Assembly: GCA_946885845.1 (NCBI GenBank)
Contig: CAMPHJ010000013.1
Span: forward strand, 1 to 50,472
Length of the DNA stretch: 50,472 bases
From: an uncultured Sphingobium sp.
GTDB taxonomy: Bacteria; Pseudomonadota; Alphaproteobacteria; Sphingomonadales; Sphingomonadaceae
Direction: 5' to 3'
In this document: positions 16,853 to 25,622 of the stretch, piece by piece
Layout of the letters: every line of letters starts with the position of its first letter
Numbering within the stretch: position 1 is the stretch's first letter
The notes under the pieces: generated by a model
What the model saw: only the letters and a program-made list of their open reading frames with translations
What the model was told of the DNA's origin: nothing
The model's database searches: none
Program-made: the position numbers and the translations under genes

Positions 16853-19578
16853 CGTCTTTGCCTCATTACGTCGAAGTTGGTTCCGGCCGCCGCATTGGTT
16901 CCGGATTTGCGGTTGTAGAAGATCAGGGCGAAGAGATACGTCCCAGTGGCTGGAGCGACGAACGACCGGGATATAGGAACAGCCATCCTCGTGGCGGCTC
17001 CGCCGTCGCTGTCGAATTTATAGCCGTCGTTTGTAACTTCGCTCCACGCCCCGCCGTTGACATTGTATCGAATGATCAATTCCCCTTCGAGATCATCAGG
17101 GCACAGGAGGCGAAGGATACCGGACAGGCGAAGCACCTCGCCCGCAGCGACGCCCGCGACCGAAAGGGAGAGGATGCCCGTTTCGGCCGAGACCGGCAGA
17201 CTGGACGTCGTGGCGGCGAGAACGGCGTAATAGCTTTTAGTGACAGACTCCGAGGCAATCGAAGGCGTCGAAACCTTATCATCCTTGATCGTGCCGTTTG
17301 GATTGGCAGCATTCCCGCCAGCATTCGCGCCGCTCTCCACAGTCGTCGCCGGGGTGCTTCCGACGTTCGTGCCGGAAGGCGCGCCAACCGTGGCGCCATC
17401 CGCAACGTTGCTGGGCGAAGCCACCGCCCAGCTCGAACCGTTCCAGCGACGCATCGTCTTGTCGCTGGCACGATACCAGAGGTCGCCGGTGCCCGTAGCC
17501 GTGGGCGTGCCTTCGCCGACGAACGTGCGCACCTTGCCGTCAGCCGTGGCCTGCGCGCCTGCTGCGGCGCTGATCGCATCGCCTATGGCCGCGTCCTGGG
17601 CGGCTACCCAATCCGACCCGTCGTGACGATAGAGCTTGTTGCCAGCGTCGGTGTCGAACCAGAGATCGCCGATCTTCGCTCCAGCAGGCGGGGTGGTCTG
17701 GTAAAAAGTGTCGATCTTTCCGTCTGCGGTAGCCTGCGCATTCTCGGCCGCCAGGAGCGCATTGGCCAGCGCCGTCAGCTGTTCCGCCGTTGCCCCCACC
17801 GTTGCAGCTGCCACCCATGCCAAGCCCGTCCAATAATCCATCTGGACCGGCGTCATGTACGCCCGCACCAGTACGTCTCCCACGTCCGTGGCCGTCGGCA
17901 CCGGATCGGAGCTGGAGAACATGGTGAAGACCACGGCCTTGCTATCGGCCAGGTTCGATGCAGCCGTCGCCGCATCGAGCGCAGCGCCAATCCGCTGATC
18001 TTCGACGGGCGCCCACGCCAGCGTCACATAATTGCCGCCAAGCATGATAGTGCTGCTGCCGATCGCCAGCCGCCCCGTGCCCGCCACGCGCACATAGGTG
18101 GCGATCAGCTTGCCGCTGCTATCAACCTGGTTCCACCAGTCGTTCTCAGCGCTTTCGGCCGCCGTGGGCGCGGTCTGGCGGACAAAGACGGTGCGCTTGG
18201 CGTCGACCGTACCCTGCAGATCGCCCAGCAGCTGCTCCAGCGAAGTGCCGTCGTTGGCGACGGGCACGATCGGCCCGGCGATCTGCTGCCAGTTGGCGTT
18301 GCCGGTTGCTGGGGCGGAACCGGCAACCGGAGTTGCGCCGATAAACAGCCATTGCGACCCGTTCGATAGCGAGACAACGTCCCCCTGCCGGTATACCGTG
18401 CCCGTCTGATACTCACCCAGCGGTGCGTTCAGATTGTAGGCGATGTCGCCCGGCGAATGGACCTGCCACGTCGGCACCGCACCCTGCGAAAGCCGCCAGA
18501 ACGGCGCGGCGATGGCAACCTGCTCGACGCTCGCGACAGGCGGCAGGGCGGTGCCATCAGCGGCCATGGTGAGGGTGGCCGCACCGATGCCGATCGGCGC
18601 GACCCGCAACATGCCCAGCCAGTCCACATAGGCGACCGCATTCACGCTGGTGGCAATGCGCTGGATCAAGTCGCGCGCAGTGGTCTGCGCGGTGACCATC
18701 AGCGACAGGTTCCACGGGCGGGCCGCGTTCAGCGCCGTGATGTCGCCCGCCGCCACCTTGGCGGTTCCGCCAGCAATGGCCGCGATGCGAGCGATGATAG
18801 CGCCGGGAAGCCGCGACCACCCGCCAACGGAGTCACCCTCGACATGGAAGCTCAGCATGCCGTCAGCAGGCGCGCCCAGCTTCACATAGCCGCCCGCAAG
18901 GCTGGTGGCCCAGCGCCCGCGCGTAACGGTCGCCGCCTTTAGCGTGGCAAAGCTCGCATAATTGGCCTGGGTAGCGCCGAAGCGTGTCAGCCGGTCGAAG
19001 GCCAGCGGCACGGCGTTGATCGCGCCATAGGCGGAGATCTGATAGATATTGTCCACCGCATCGACCAGCACCGCAGGAGCAAAGCGCGGCGCGCCCAGCG
19101 CGAGCGGTTTCACCTGCCCCTGCAGATCAGTCGAGCCTTCGGAGCCGCCCGTGCCCGCATAGGTGGACAGCAGCGGCTGATCCAGCCAGCTATCGTCCGT
19201 GCCCATGTTGAACGTGGCAACGCCGTCGGCAACCGAAGGCTGTTCCTTCACCCGCCCGTCAAAGATCAGCGTGAAGGTCCCCCAGGCCTCGCCCAGTTCA
19301 CCCCGCCAGATGCGCACCCGCGCGTCGTGCAGCGCAAGCGCGGGCAGGTTGGGGATCGCGCCAATCGCGGCAGTGAAGGACCCCGTGGGCGACGTGATCG
19401 ACCCCGCATCGAACGCGCCATCGAAAAAATCATAGCGCAGCGTCGGCAACGTCGCGATGGAGGGCAACCAGACTTGCCCGTCCAGATGGCAGAGACGATC
19501 ATCGTCATGGCTCGCCAGGCGCACGGGAACCGCCGTGGATCCGCTCCAGGCGTCGATCTGGATCAGATAGGCTTTCAC
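16849..19578 (-). CDS. Tail tip / host-specificity protein (gpJ-like position)
   Basis: The 909-residue protein starts at GTG 19578, overlapping the upstream stop as GTGA. The N-terminal ~350 residues form a baseplate-hub-like region (VKAYLIQIDAWSG...; ARDLIQRIATSVNAVAYVDWLG). The middle has a carbohydrate-binding-like segment (VYRQGDVVSLSNGSQWLF). Around 620-730 are two tandem units, TADGKIDTF...GDLWFDTDAGNKLYRHDGSDW and TADGKVRTF...GDLWYRASDKTMRRWNGSSW. The last ~110 residues are a beta domain. It probably completes the tail tip and contacts the cell surface. Confidence 0.82.
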   Translation of the reverse strand: MKAYLIQIDAWSGSTAVPVRLASHDDDRLCHLDGQVWLPSIATLPTLRYDFFDGAFDAGSITSPTGSFTAAIGAIPNLPALALHDARVRIWRGELGEAWGTFTLIFDGRVKEQPSVADGVATFNMGTDDSWLDQPLLSTYAGTGGSEGSTDLQGQVKPLALGAPRFAPAVLVDAVDNIYQISAYGAINAVPLAFDRLTRFGATQANYASFATLKAATVTRGRWATSLAGGYVKLGAPADGMLSFHVEGDSVGGWSRLPGAIIARIAAIAGGTAKVAAGDITALNAARPWNLSLMVTAQTTARDLIQRIATSVNAVAYVDWLGMLRVAPIGIGAATLTMAADGTALPPVASVEQVAIAAPFWRLSQGAVPTWQVHSPGDIAYNLNAPLGEYQTGTVYRQGDVVSLSNGSQWLFIGATPVAGSAPATGNANWQQIAGPIVPVANDGTSLEQLLGDLQGTVDAKRTVFVRQTAPTAAESAENDWWNQVDSSGKLIATYVRVAGTGRLAIGSSTIMLGGNYVTLAWAPVEDQRIGAALDAATAASNLADSKAVVFTMFSSSDPVPTATDVGDVLVRAYMTPVQMDYWTGLAWVAAATVGATAEQLTALANALLAAENAQATADGKIDTFYQTTPPAGAKIGDLWFDTDAGNKLYRHDGSDWVAAQDAAIGDAISAAAGAQATADGKVRTFVGEGTPTATGTGDLWYRASDKTMRRWNGSSWAVASPSNVADGATVGAPSGTNVGSTPATTVESGANAGGNAANPNGTIKDDKVSTPSIASESVTKSYYAVLAATTSSLPVSAETGILSLSVAGVAAGEVLRLSGILRLLCPDDLEGELIIRYNVNGGAWSEVTNDGYKFDSDGGAATRMAVPISRSFVAPATGTYLFALIFYNRKSGTNAAAGTNFDVMRQRR

Positions 19579-20378
19579 GCGCCAAGGTCCACGATGTTCG
19601 CGCGCCACTCAAAGCCGGTCGGGTTTGCCCAGACTGTGCCCAGGTCACCGATCATCACACCGTACCAGATGCGGTTCTGGCGCTGCGCGTCGGCATCGGG
19701 ATCAAGGATGAAGGCGACGGGATCGGTGTTGCCCAACTCTTCCAGCAGCGGGTGGATATAGGCTTCCACTTCCTCGCGGGTCGCTCCGGGGTAGGTGACG
19801 TTCACCGTGCGTAGCTTCTTGCCTGTCTGCCGCAACAGGATGCCGCGGCGGCTGAAGTCCAGACTGCCAAGGTCGCGCACGCCAAAGGCGGCGCCGTAGA
19901 CGATGTTCTTGTCCAGTTGGATTTTGCGCCCCAGCACCAGGCGCGCGACGGTCGCAGCGCCGGTGCCAAGGCCGCCGATGGTGAAGCGCCAGTAGCGGGA
20001 GGCAGGCGGGGGCGATGCGGGGGCAAGCCAAATCGCGCGACCCCTGCCCGAAACTGGCATGGCCGAACCCGCGAGAAACGGCAGCGTCGCGCCGATCCAC
20101 GACCCACCGGGGAAGGTCTGGCCTTGGGCAGAGGTCGCCGCCTCCACCTTCAGCGTCCAGTTGGCGTCCGCCCCTGTGCAGCCCAGCAGCACCGCCGTGT
20201 CGATGGTGACGTTCGCCCCCATGTCAGCCGTGATGGTGCGCGTGGCAGCGCCGGTCTCACTCTTCCAGACAACACCCATATAATCGTTGCCGACATAGGA
20301 CGCGTCATGGCCAGCAGCCGTCGAACTGGCGCTCACCGAAGCGAACGCCAGTGGCTTAACCACAATCGAATTGCTCAT
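19575..20378 (-). CDS. Phage minor tail / tail tip protein
   Basis: The 267-residue protein has an N-terminal jelly-roll-like part (MSNSIVVKPLAFASVSASST..., YWRFTIGGLGTGAATVARLV) and a C-terminal tail domain with VRDLGSLDFSRRGILLRQTG and AFILDPDADAQRQN. It lies between the tape measure and the tail tip, where lambda-like phages encode minor tail proteins. Its ATG overlaps the previous stop as TAATG. Confidence 0.72.
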   Translation of the reverse strand: MSNSIVVKPLAFASVSASSTAAGHDASYVGNDYMGVVWKSETGAATRTITADMGANVTIDTAVLLGCTGADANWTLKVEAATSAQGQTFPGGSWIGATLPFLAGSAMPVSGRGRAIWLAPASPPPASRYWRFTIGGLGTGAATVARLVLGRKIQLDKNIVYGAAFGVRDLGSLDFSRRGILLRQTGKKLRTVNVTYPGATREEVEAYIHPLLEELGNTDPVAFILDPDADAQRQNRIWYGVMIGDLGTVWANPTGFEWRANIVDLGA

Positions 20379-20737
20379 TATCCGAAATATTCCAGCTGAG
20401 TGGTTTCCTGCTCCAGATCGACCTCGATCCGGGACAGCAGCAGGGACGCGTCCAGCCCCTGTTCCGCATCGATGACGCGGTGCGTGGGCTCGGTGCCGGG
20501 TGTCACTTCGACAATGTCATTCACAGCGACCACGAACCGGCGGCGAACCGTCCCCAACAGGGCCATCCGCTGGGCCAGAGCCGCCGCCGCGTCGGTGGCG
20601 CTGTCAAAGAAGCCTTCGACCGGATCGTCGCTGCCGTCGCGAGCGGACGGAAAGCGGGTCTTGATGGCGGCATCCTGCGAAGACACGACCATCTGTGGCC
20701 GCAACGCTGCGGCGATGTCTGACGGTAAGGCGGGCAT
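20378..20737 (-). CDS. Minor tail protein, hypothetical
   Basis: The 119-residue protein (MPALPSDIAAALRPQMVVSS...) is mixed alpha/beta and contains RRRFVVAVNDIVEVTPGTEPTHRVID, resembling small tail-tip assembly proteins. Single-base stop/start overlaps with the tape measure gene upstream and the next tail gene downstream put it firmly in the tail operon. No family is recognised. Confidence 0.68.
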   Translation of the reverse strand: MPALPSDIAAALRPQMVVSSQDAAIKTRFPSARDGSDDPVEGFFDSATDAAAALAQRMALLGTVRRRFVVAVNDIVEVTPGTEPTHRVIDAEQGLDASLLLSRIEVDLEQETTQLEYFG

Positions 20738-23535
20738 CAGCCGAAGTTCCGTTTCGATCCGGCGAAGCTCGCGGCGAGCTGCTGCCTCAACGCCTTCATA
20801 TCGGCGGCCATGTCCTTCATGACCGGCAGCTGCTGCGCCATCAGCTGCGCCTGGTTCTCCGCACTGGCAGCCATCGACTTGGTAGCGCTGGCCGTCTGCT
20901 CGATGAACGGGTCCGACGTCGTACGGATCGGCGCGGCATTATCGACCGTTGCAATCGCCTTGTTCGTGGCAGCCTGGATGGCGTCGAACGCATCGAAATA
21001 TCTGGCGGTCGATCCATACATCTGCCGTTCGATATCCAGATAGGTTTGCGCGGCTTCCAGATACTTGTCCTGGTTGATCGACTTTCCGGCATTGATCTGG
21101 GCAAGGAATGGATCGAGCGCGCTCTTGGCGTTCATCGCCTGCTCGCGCAGCGACAGCGGTGAGGACGAACCCATATCCATGGCCTTCAGAAAGTCCTTCA
21201 TGGCTTGGGTGGCCGATCCGGCATTTTCCTTCGCTTCGGCCAGTTCCAGATTATATAGCTTCTGCGCCTGAGCCATCTGCTCAGACGTTGCCTCGCCCTC
21301 GCGCAGTGCATCGATCGTGCGCATCCACTTCTTGTTCAGCTCGTCGATCGCATGGCCGACCGGGTCCATCCGACGCTGCAGTTCGCGCGGAATGTCTTCG
21401 ATCATCACTGCCTTCTGGATGGCCTTTTCCAGATCCTGTCCCGATTTGAGGATCTTTATCGATGCCGCGCTGATGCCGGTCAGCACTGCCCCTTCGATCG
21501 ACTTCTGGATGGCGAACTCGATCGCTGCCTGCTGATCGTCGCCAAAGCTGTAGAGGCCCTTGGCGCTGTTGCCCTTGTAATCCATCTTCCCGCCGCGCCC
21601 TTCGACGTTGACGCGATACTTGCCGTCGAACGTGCCCAGCGCGATGTTCGGTACGCCGGTGATCTTTGCGCCCAACTGCTCAGCGATGCCCATCAGCCCC
21701 TTGGCGACGCCACCGGCAAGACCCGTGGCCGCGCGCTTGGATGCAGCGTCATTGCCCGCCGTCGAACGACCGGCCAGCTCGCCATATTCGTTCATGTAGA
21801 GCTTGGACGTGCCGTATTTGGGCGCAGGCTTGAACAGGCCGCCCACGACGCCGCCCAGCAGGCCGCCAGCGATGGATCCGAGCGGACCGCCGAGCGATCC
21901 CAACATCTTGCCCAGGCCGCCCTTCGCCAGCGATCCGAGCGCACCGCCCAGGACTTCCTTGCCCAACGCCCCGCCAAGCGCCCCGCCCAGTGCGCCGCCC
22001 AGTTTGTTGCCGCCAGCGAGACCCGCGACGGTAGATCCCAGCGCGGCATTCGCGAGCACCGTCGACAGGCCCTGGAAGAACTCCCCGTTTTTGGAGAAGA
22101 CTTCCTTCAGCTTGTCGCCCAGCGTTTCGGCAATGACCCGACCATCGATGTCGGTGGTCGATCCGCCTGTGGGCAGGCCCAGCAAGCCGCCCAGCTTACC
22201 GCCCACACCGGAGAAGTTACCGGTCTTCATGCCCGTCAGGATGCCCACAAGAGGGCCGAACGCACCGCCCATGCGACCGATCGCATCAAGCTGCTGGAGG
22301 TAGATGTCCAGCGTCTCACGAGCGCCCTGCGCGCGGGCATCCTCAAGTGCTTCCAGATCCTTCGCCTGCTGGATCATGGTGTCGCCTACCGGGATCTGGT
22401 CTTTGCCCCAATCCTTCTGGCGCTTTTCGATGTCCTGCATCAGGCTCCAAGCGTGACCAGGCGCAGCATCGACGGCATCATCCAGCCATTTCACAAATTC
22501 CTGCCATGCCTTTTGGGCTTCGCTGAGGGCCGCTTTGACCGCCTTCGCTGACCGCGCAGGTTTCAGGATAAGGTTTCGATCGAGCGACGTGCCCACCCCG
22601 TCGAGGATGCGCTGGGCAGACTCATAGGTCTTCAGGTTCTCGCCCTCCACGGCGAAGTTCGCAACAGCCGAGGCAGCTTTGGTGAAGGCCCCGTCGGTGA
22701 TCATGCCAGCCTTGTTAAGGTTCTCCAGCGTCGTGATCGCCGCTTTGGAGGTTGTCGCCCCAGCGAGCAGCGATTTCATGATGTCCTGCGTAAGCCCGCG
22801 ACCCGCGACAGATTTTTGGCTGTCAAGAACATGCCCAAAAGATTCGAGGAAGCCGAGCTTTCCAGCACCCTGTATGGCGTTTCTAGCCTCTGACTGCCGG
22901 GTCTGCGCCTGCACCCTCGCGACGGCCAGTTGGGCCTTGGCCAGCGCCATCAACGCACCACTCTGTGTGTTGATCTTGCCGGTGGTGGTATCCATCACGC
23001 CGCCGAGGATGCTTTGCGCGTCGCCCACGGCGTTCGAGGCGAACTTGACGTTCTCCATCCCTTTTTCGGCTTCCATGAGCTTGGGTATCATGAGGCCGAG
23101 CACCATGGTCGCGCCCATCAATGCAGCGCCCCACGGGCCTGCAAGAAAGCCGACTAATCCCCCAGCAGATCCGCGCATCAGGGCGATCGCCTGCACCACC
23201 TGCGATCCTTGCTGAGCAAAGATGATCATAGGATTTGTGCCGACCGCGAATTGCTGCGCGACGTCCGCAATCTGATAGGATAGCTGCTGTGCGCCCGCTC
23301 TTGTCTCCCCCATGGATCTGTTGACGTTCTGAGCATCCCGCTGAAACGATCGTAAACCAGACCCTGCATTGCGACCGATACCCGCAAGATTGTCGTTGGC
23401 GGCGCGTGCATTAGCGGCGATGTCGTTGCTGGCTGACTTCACCATACTGCGGACACGATCAAGGTCTTTGGCGAGCCGCGCGACTTCTGCCACGATCTCC
23501 AAGCTCAACCGCCCTGCTGGGACGCCACCTGCCAT
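20737..23535 (-). CDS. Tape measure protein
   Basis: The 932-residue protein sets tail length. The N terminus is helical (LEIVAEVARLAKDLDRVRSM), followed by the lambda-H-like segment LSYQIADVAQQFAVGTNPMIIFAQQG (about 85-110) and a hydrophobic segment (about 127-152). A glycine-zipper stretch at about 500-565 (LGGALGGALGGALGKEVLGG and similar) is a likely membrane-insertion element. The C-terminal part is coiled coil. Position after the gpG/gpGT chaperones and size are as expected. An oppositely oriented small gene separates it from the chaperones. Confidence 0.93.
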   Translation of the reverse strand: MAGGVPAGRLSLEIVAEVARLAKDLDRVRSMVKSASNDIAANARAANDNLAGIGRNAGSGLRSFQRDAQNVNRSMGETRAGAQQLSYQIADVAQQFAVGTNPMIIFAQQGSQVVQAIALMRGSAGGLVGFLAGPWGAALMGATMVLGLMIPKLMEAEKGMENVKFASNAVGDAQSILGGVMDTTTGKINTQSGALMALAKAQLAVARVQAQTRQSEARNAIQGAGKLGFLESFGHVLDSQKSVAGRGLTQDIMKSLLAGATTSKAAITTLENLNKAGMITDGAFTKAASAVANFAVEGENLKTYESAQRILDGVGTSLDRNLILKPARSAKAVKAALSEAQKAWQEFVKWLDDAVDAAPGHAWSLMQDIEKRQKDWGKDQIPVGDTMIQQAKDLEALEDARAQGARETLDIYLQQLDAIGRMGGAFGPLVGILTGMKTGNFSGVGGKLGGLLGLPTGGSTTDIDGRVIAETLGDKLKEVFSKNGEFFQGLSTVLANAALGSTVAGLAGGNKLGGALGGALGGALGKEVLGGALGSLAKGGLGKMLGSLGGPLGSIAGGLLGGVVGGLFKPAPKYGTSKLYMNEYGELAGRSTAGNDAASKRAATGLAGGVAKGLMGIAEQLGAKITGVPNIALGTFDGKYRVNVEGRGGKMDYKGNSAKGLYSFGDDQQAAIEFAIQKSIEGAVLTGISAASIKILKSGQDLEKAIQKAVMIEDIPRELQRRMDPVGHAIDELNKKWMRTIDALREGEATSEQMAQAQKLYNLELAEAKENAGSATQAMKDFLKAMDMGSSSPLSLREQAMNAKSALDPFLAQINAGKSINQDKYLEAAQTYLDIERQMYGSTARYFDAFDAIQAATNKAIATVDNAAPIRTTSDPFIEQTASATKSMAASAENQAQLMAQQLPVMKDMAADMKALRQQLAASFAGSKRNFG

Positions 23536-23647
23536 TAGATTGCTCCAAAAAAAGGGGCCGCCAGTGATGGCAACCCCTGGGATTCACGATGTCGTCTCGA
23601 CTTCTCGGCCGCTTGTCCTTAGCCTCGGCATCCCAACGAAAGGCGCG

Positions 23648-23953
23648 ATGATGCAAAGGCCGTGCGGCACCAATCAGATTTACGGCGGATGGATAATGCT
23701 CGCTGTTGCAGCTGCAGCGATGATCTACGGCTTCAATGTTGATGTCAGTTCCTATGATCCCGGTTCTGGAACAATGCGGGCGATCGCGATTGCCACCGGC
23801 GCGCTTCTCGCTGGCGTCGCGTTCACGCTACTGATCGCCGGATGGATCATTCAGGCGATCTATTTCTTGCCCGGAAAAGAAGATGCCGTTCGGGTGACTG
23901 ACCAGCCCGTTCTCTATCTCGACGAACAGTCCGGAGTGAGACGCGCCCATTGA
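23648..23953 (+). CDS. Small membrane protein on the opposite strand within the tail operon (moron)
   Basis: The 101-residue protein starts MMQRPCGTNQIYGGWIMLAV and has two hydrophobic segments (about 14-32 and 49-75), a short basic linker and an acidic, hydrophilic tail. GAAAGG precedes ATG 23648; an in-frame ATG at 23567 has no good ribosome-binding site. It points against all surrounding late genes, and its stop abuts the stop of the gpGT gene at 23954. Such placement and a two-helix architecture suggest a gene expressed in the lysogen, for example in superinfection exclusion. That role is inference. Confidence 0.68.
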   Translation: MMQRPCGTNQIYGGWIMLAVAAAAMIYGFNVDVSSYDPGSGTMRAIAIATGALLAGVAFTLLIAGWIIQAIYFLPGKEDAVRVTDQPVLYLDEQSGVRRAH

Positions 23954-24430
23954 TCAGTTCTTGCGCATTACCCCGATCATCGCCTTGAACTGATCAGCCA
24001 CCTTATCCCGCGCCTGCCAAAGACCCTCATCCAGCAGATAGGGCGCCGGGCAGGTCGACTTCCGCGCCTCATGCTGCTGTGTCAGGAAATCACGCGACAT
24101 GCGCCGGATTGCCTGCGCCTCCCAAGGCTCAAGCTGGTTGGCGGTCAGGCGCTGCCATGCGGCGATCTCCTGCCAACCTATCGGCCCTTCACCCATGCCA
24201 GCCATGACGGTCGGGCCGATCTCCAGCCACCAGCCTATCAGATGCCGGTGGGCAACCGGGGGAAGCATGGGATGCTCACCCCGGCCTTCCATCGCTTTTA
24301 GTCGTGTGACCGGCTCGGGTGGCTTCCCTTTGCCCTTATGCTCCGTTTCCGGAGCCGTGTTCAGCCAGGCGAGTTGGCGGGCGTAGAGACGGAGACCGTT
24401 GAGCCGATCTTCCTGAAGGCCGACCAGTCG
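23954..24430 (-). CDS. Tail assembly chaperone gpT part, reached by -1 frameshift
   Basis: This frame is open from the slippery site at 24436-24430 to the stop at 23954. It reads RLVGLQEDRLNGLRLYARQL...WLNTAPETEHKGKGKPPEP and then the segment beginning MEGRGEHPML at 24292. Joined to the first 128 residues of the upstream gene it gives a predicted 286-residue gpGT-type chaperone, as in lambda and many siphophages. Internal initiation at 24292 (112 aa) is possible but has no family precedent. The fusion recruits the tail tube protein to the tape measure during assembly and is normally absent from the virion. Confidence 0.82.
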   Translation of the reverse strand, partial: RLVGLQEDRLNGLRLYARQLAWLNTAPETEHKGKGKPPEPVTRLKAMEGRGEHPMLPPVAHRHLIGWWLEIGPTVMAGMGEGPIGWQEIAAWQRLTANQLEPWEAQAIRRMSRDFLTQQHEARKSTCPAPYLLDEGLWQARDKVADQFKAMIGVMRKN

Positions 24431-24813
24431 TTTCCCTCTGTCGAAAGCTGGTCGCGGATATAGCCGATGCCGTCATCGGAATAGGCCGCCTTGAACATGT
24501 CGCGGTTCGAAGGGAACTCGCCGGGATAGACCCACCCATTGAAGCTGACCGTGATCGCAACGAGGAAGTCGATTTCATCCGCACGGCGATTGTCGGCAAT
24601 GGAACTGGCGATCTTTCGCATGTTCTTTTCGGCGCGCGCGGCCTGGCGGCGATTACGCTCTGCGTCCGCCGCCTGCCATGTTTTCGAACCGGGGCCGCAA
24701 AGCGTGACCGTCAGGCGATTGCCGTCATCGTCCAGAAGGGGCGCGCCGTCTGCGTCGGTGAGTTCGATCGAGGCGGTGTCAGCCACGCGCCGGTGGAGAA
24801 TATTGAACGTCAT
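24361..24813 (-). CDS. Tail assembly chaperone gpG
   Basis: The 150-residue protein (MTFNILHRRVADTASIELTD...) contains RKIASSIADNRRADEIDFLVAITVSFNGWVYPG and ends shortly after the frameshift site. It lies between tail tube and tape measure, the fixed position of gpG. The zero-frame product is made in excess over the frameshift product in related phages. It is preceded by a terminator-like hairpin after the tail tube gene. Confidence 0.82.
   Translation of the reverse strand: MTFNILHRRVADTASIELTDADGAPLLDDDGNRLTVTLCGPGSKTWQAADAERNRRQAARAEKNMRKIASSIADNRRADEIDFLVAITVSFNGWVYPGEFPSNRDMFKAAYSDDGIGYIRDQLSTEGNDWSAFRKIGSTVSVSTPANSPG
24430..24436 (-). promoter_or_regulatory. Programmed -1 ribosomal frameshift site GGGAAAC
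   Basis: On the coding strand the zero frame reads GAG GGA AAC GAC, so the heptamer is G GGA AAC, a canonical X XXY YYZ slippery sequence close to lambda's GGGAAAG. A slip of one base back leads into the open gpT frame (CGA CTG GTC...). Zero-frame translation ends at 24361. Confidence 0.85.
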
Positions 24814-24870
24814 AATAACCTCTCAGGGAAGGGTGCCCGACCCGCCACCCTGACGGCGAGCCGGACATAG

Positions 24871-24891
24871 AAAACCCCGCCGAAGCAGGGG
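24871..24891 (-). terminator. Terminator/attenuator after tail tube gene
   Basis: On the minus strand CCCCTGC-TTCG-GCGGGG (one bulged T) is followed by TTTT, 25 bases after the tail tube stop. It would lower expression of the downstream chaperone and tape measure genes relative to the abundant tube protein. Confidence 0.65.
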
Positions 24892-24916
24892 ACAAGAAGC
24901 TCAGGGGCTATAGGGA

Positions 24917-25384
24917 TCAGGCAGGCGCGACGAACACGACGCCATCGGTTTCCTGATCGACAATCGTATATTCCAGCGTGACCTGCCGCGTGGCGATGGT
25001 GTTGACATCACCGTAGCTCTTGGGGCCGCCCATCACGAGCGCGCGGGCGTAGATGGTGCCAAGCTGCGGATGAGCGATCTTCGCCGAATAGATGGTATCC
25101 GATGCGGTGGCGGTATCGACAAGCGCTTGACCAGCGTCGTCAGGATCAATGCCGACGGTGATCGTCTGCGATCCCAGAGAGTAGCCGCCCTTCGACTTGC
25201 GCTGGCCCCGCTCGGCGATCGGGTTCCAGGTCACCAGTTCATAGACGCGGCTAGGGATGTCGCCCAGGTCGCTGACTTCGCCCACATCGGTGAAGGTGAG
25301 GGCCGCATATCCTGCAGCATCAAAGGTTGCGGGCGCGGCGGCCGACAGGCCAAGCACAGTGCCCGCCGATGTGAAAACCGTCAT
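24917..25384 (-). CDS. Major tail tube protein
   Basis: The 155-residue protein starts MTVFTSAGTVLGLSAAAPAT and contains FTDVGEVSDLGDIPSRVYELVTWNPI, a pattern seen in siphophage tube proteins. TIATRQVTLEYTIVDQETDGV lies at the end. Position between tail terminator and chaperones, and flanking hairpins, fit a highly expressed structural gene. GGAG lies 9 bases before its ATG. Confidence 0.88.
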   Translation of the reverse strand: MTVFTSAGTVLGLSAAAPATFDAAGYAALTFTDVGEVSDLGDIPSRVYELVTWNPIAERGQRKSKGGYSLGSQTITVGIDPDDAGQALVDTATASDTIYSAKIAHPQLGTIYARALVMGGPKSYGDVNTIATRQVTLEYTIVDQETDGVVFVAPA

Positions 25385-25399
25385 CGGTTATCTCCATAT

Positions 25400-25421
25400 A
25401 AAAAGCCCGCACGACGGCGGG
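25400..25421 (-). terminator. Rho-independent terminator-like hairpin upstream of tail tube gene
   Basis: On the minus strand GCCCGC-CGTCGT-GCGGGC is followed by TTTTT, ending 15 bases before the tail tube ATG. It would separate head-completion and tail transcripts, or act as a processing stem that leaves a clean 5' end for tail tube mRNA. Confidence 0.65.
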
Positions 25422-25448
25422 CGGGCATTGCCGGAATTGGCAATATTG

Positions 25449-25622
25449 TCAGTCGGCTTTCTTTGCCGCTTTGGGTTCGGTTTTCGGCTGATCGGGCGCA
25501 CGTTCGACCAGTCCGGTCGGTTCCAGATCATTGAACTGCTGGAGCGGCATGCGCACCTTGGCGCCCTTCTGATAGGCCTTGCCGTTCAGCGTCATGCGCC
25601 GGGTTGAGATTGTGTCGATCAT
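25449..25622 (-). CDS. Small head-tail region protein
   Basis: The 57-residue protein (MIDTISTRRMTLNGKAYQKG...) is basic with a Lys/Ala/Asp tail. Its ATG overlaps the stop of the tail terminator gene as ATGA, which fixes the start over a longer reading. Short proteins of this form are common between tail terminator and tube genes. The function is unknown. Confidence 0.68.
   Translation of the reverse strand: MIDTISTRRMTLNGKAYQKGAKVRMPLQQFNDLEPTGLVERAPDQPKTEPKAAKKAD

Noticed and set aside
24292..24292. Independent initiation of the gpT part at this ATG
   Set aside because: The frame is open well upstream to a perfect GGGAAAC slip site, and gpGT fusion is the family rule, so frameshifting explains the gene better.
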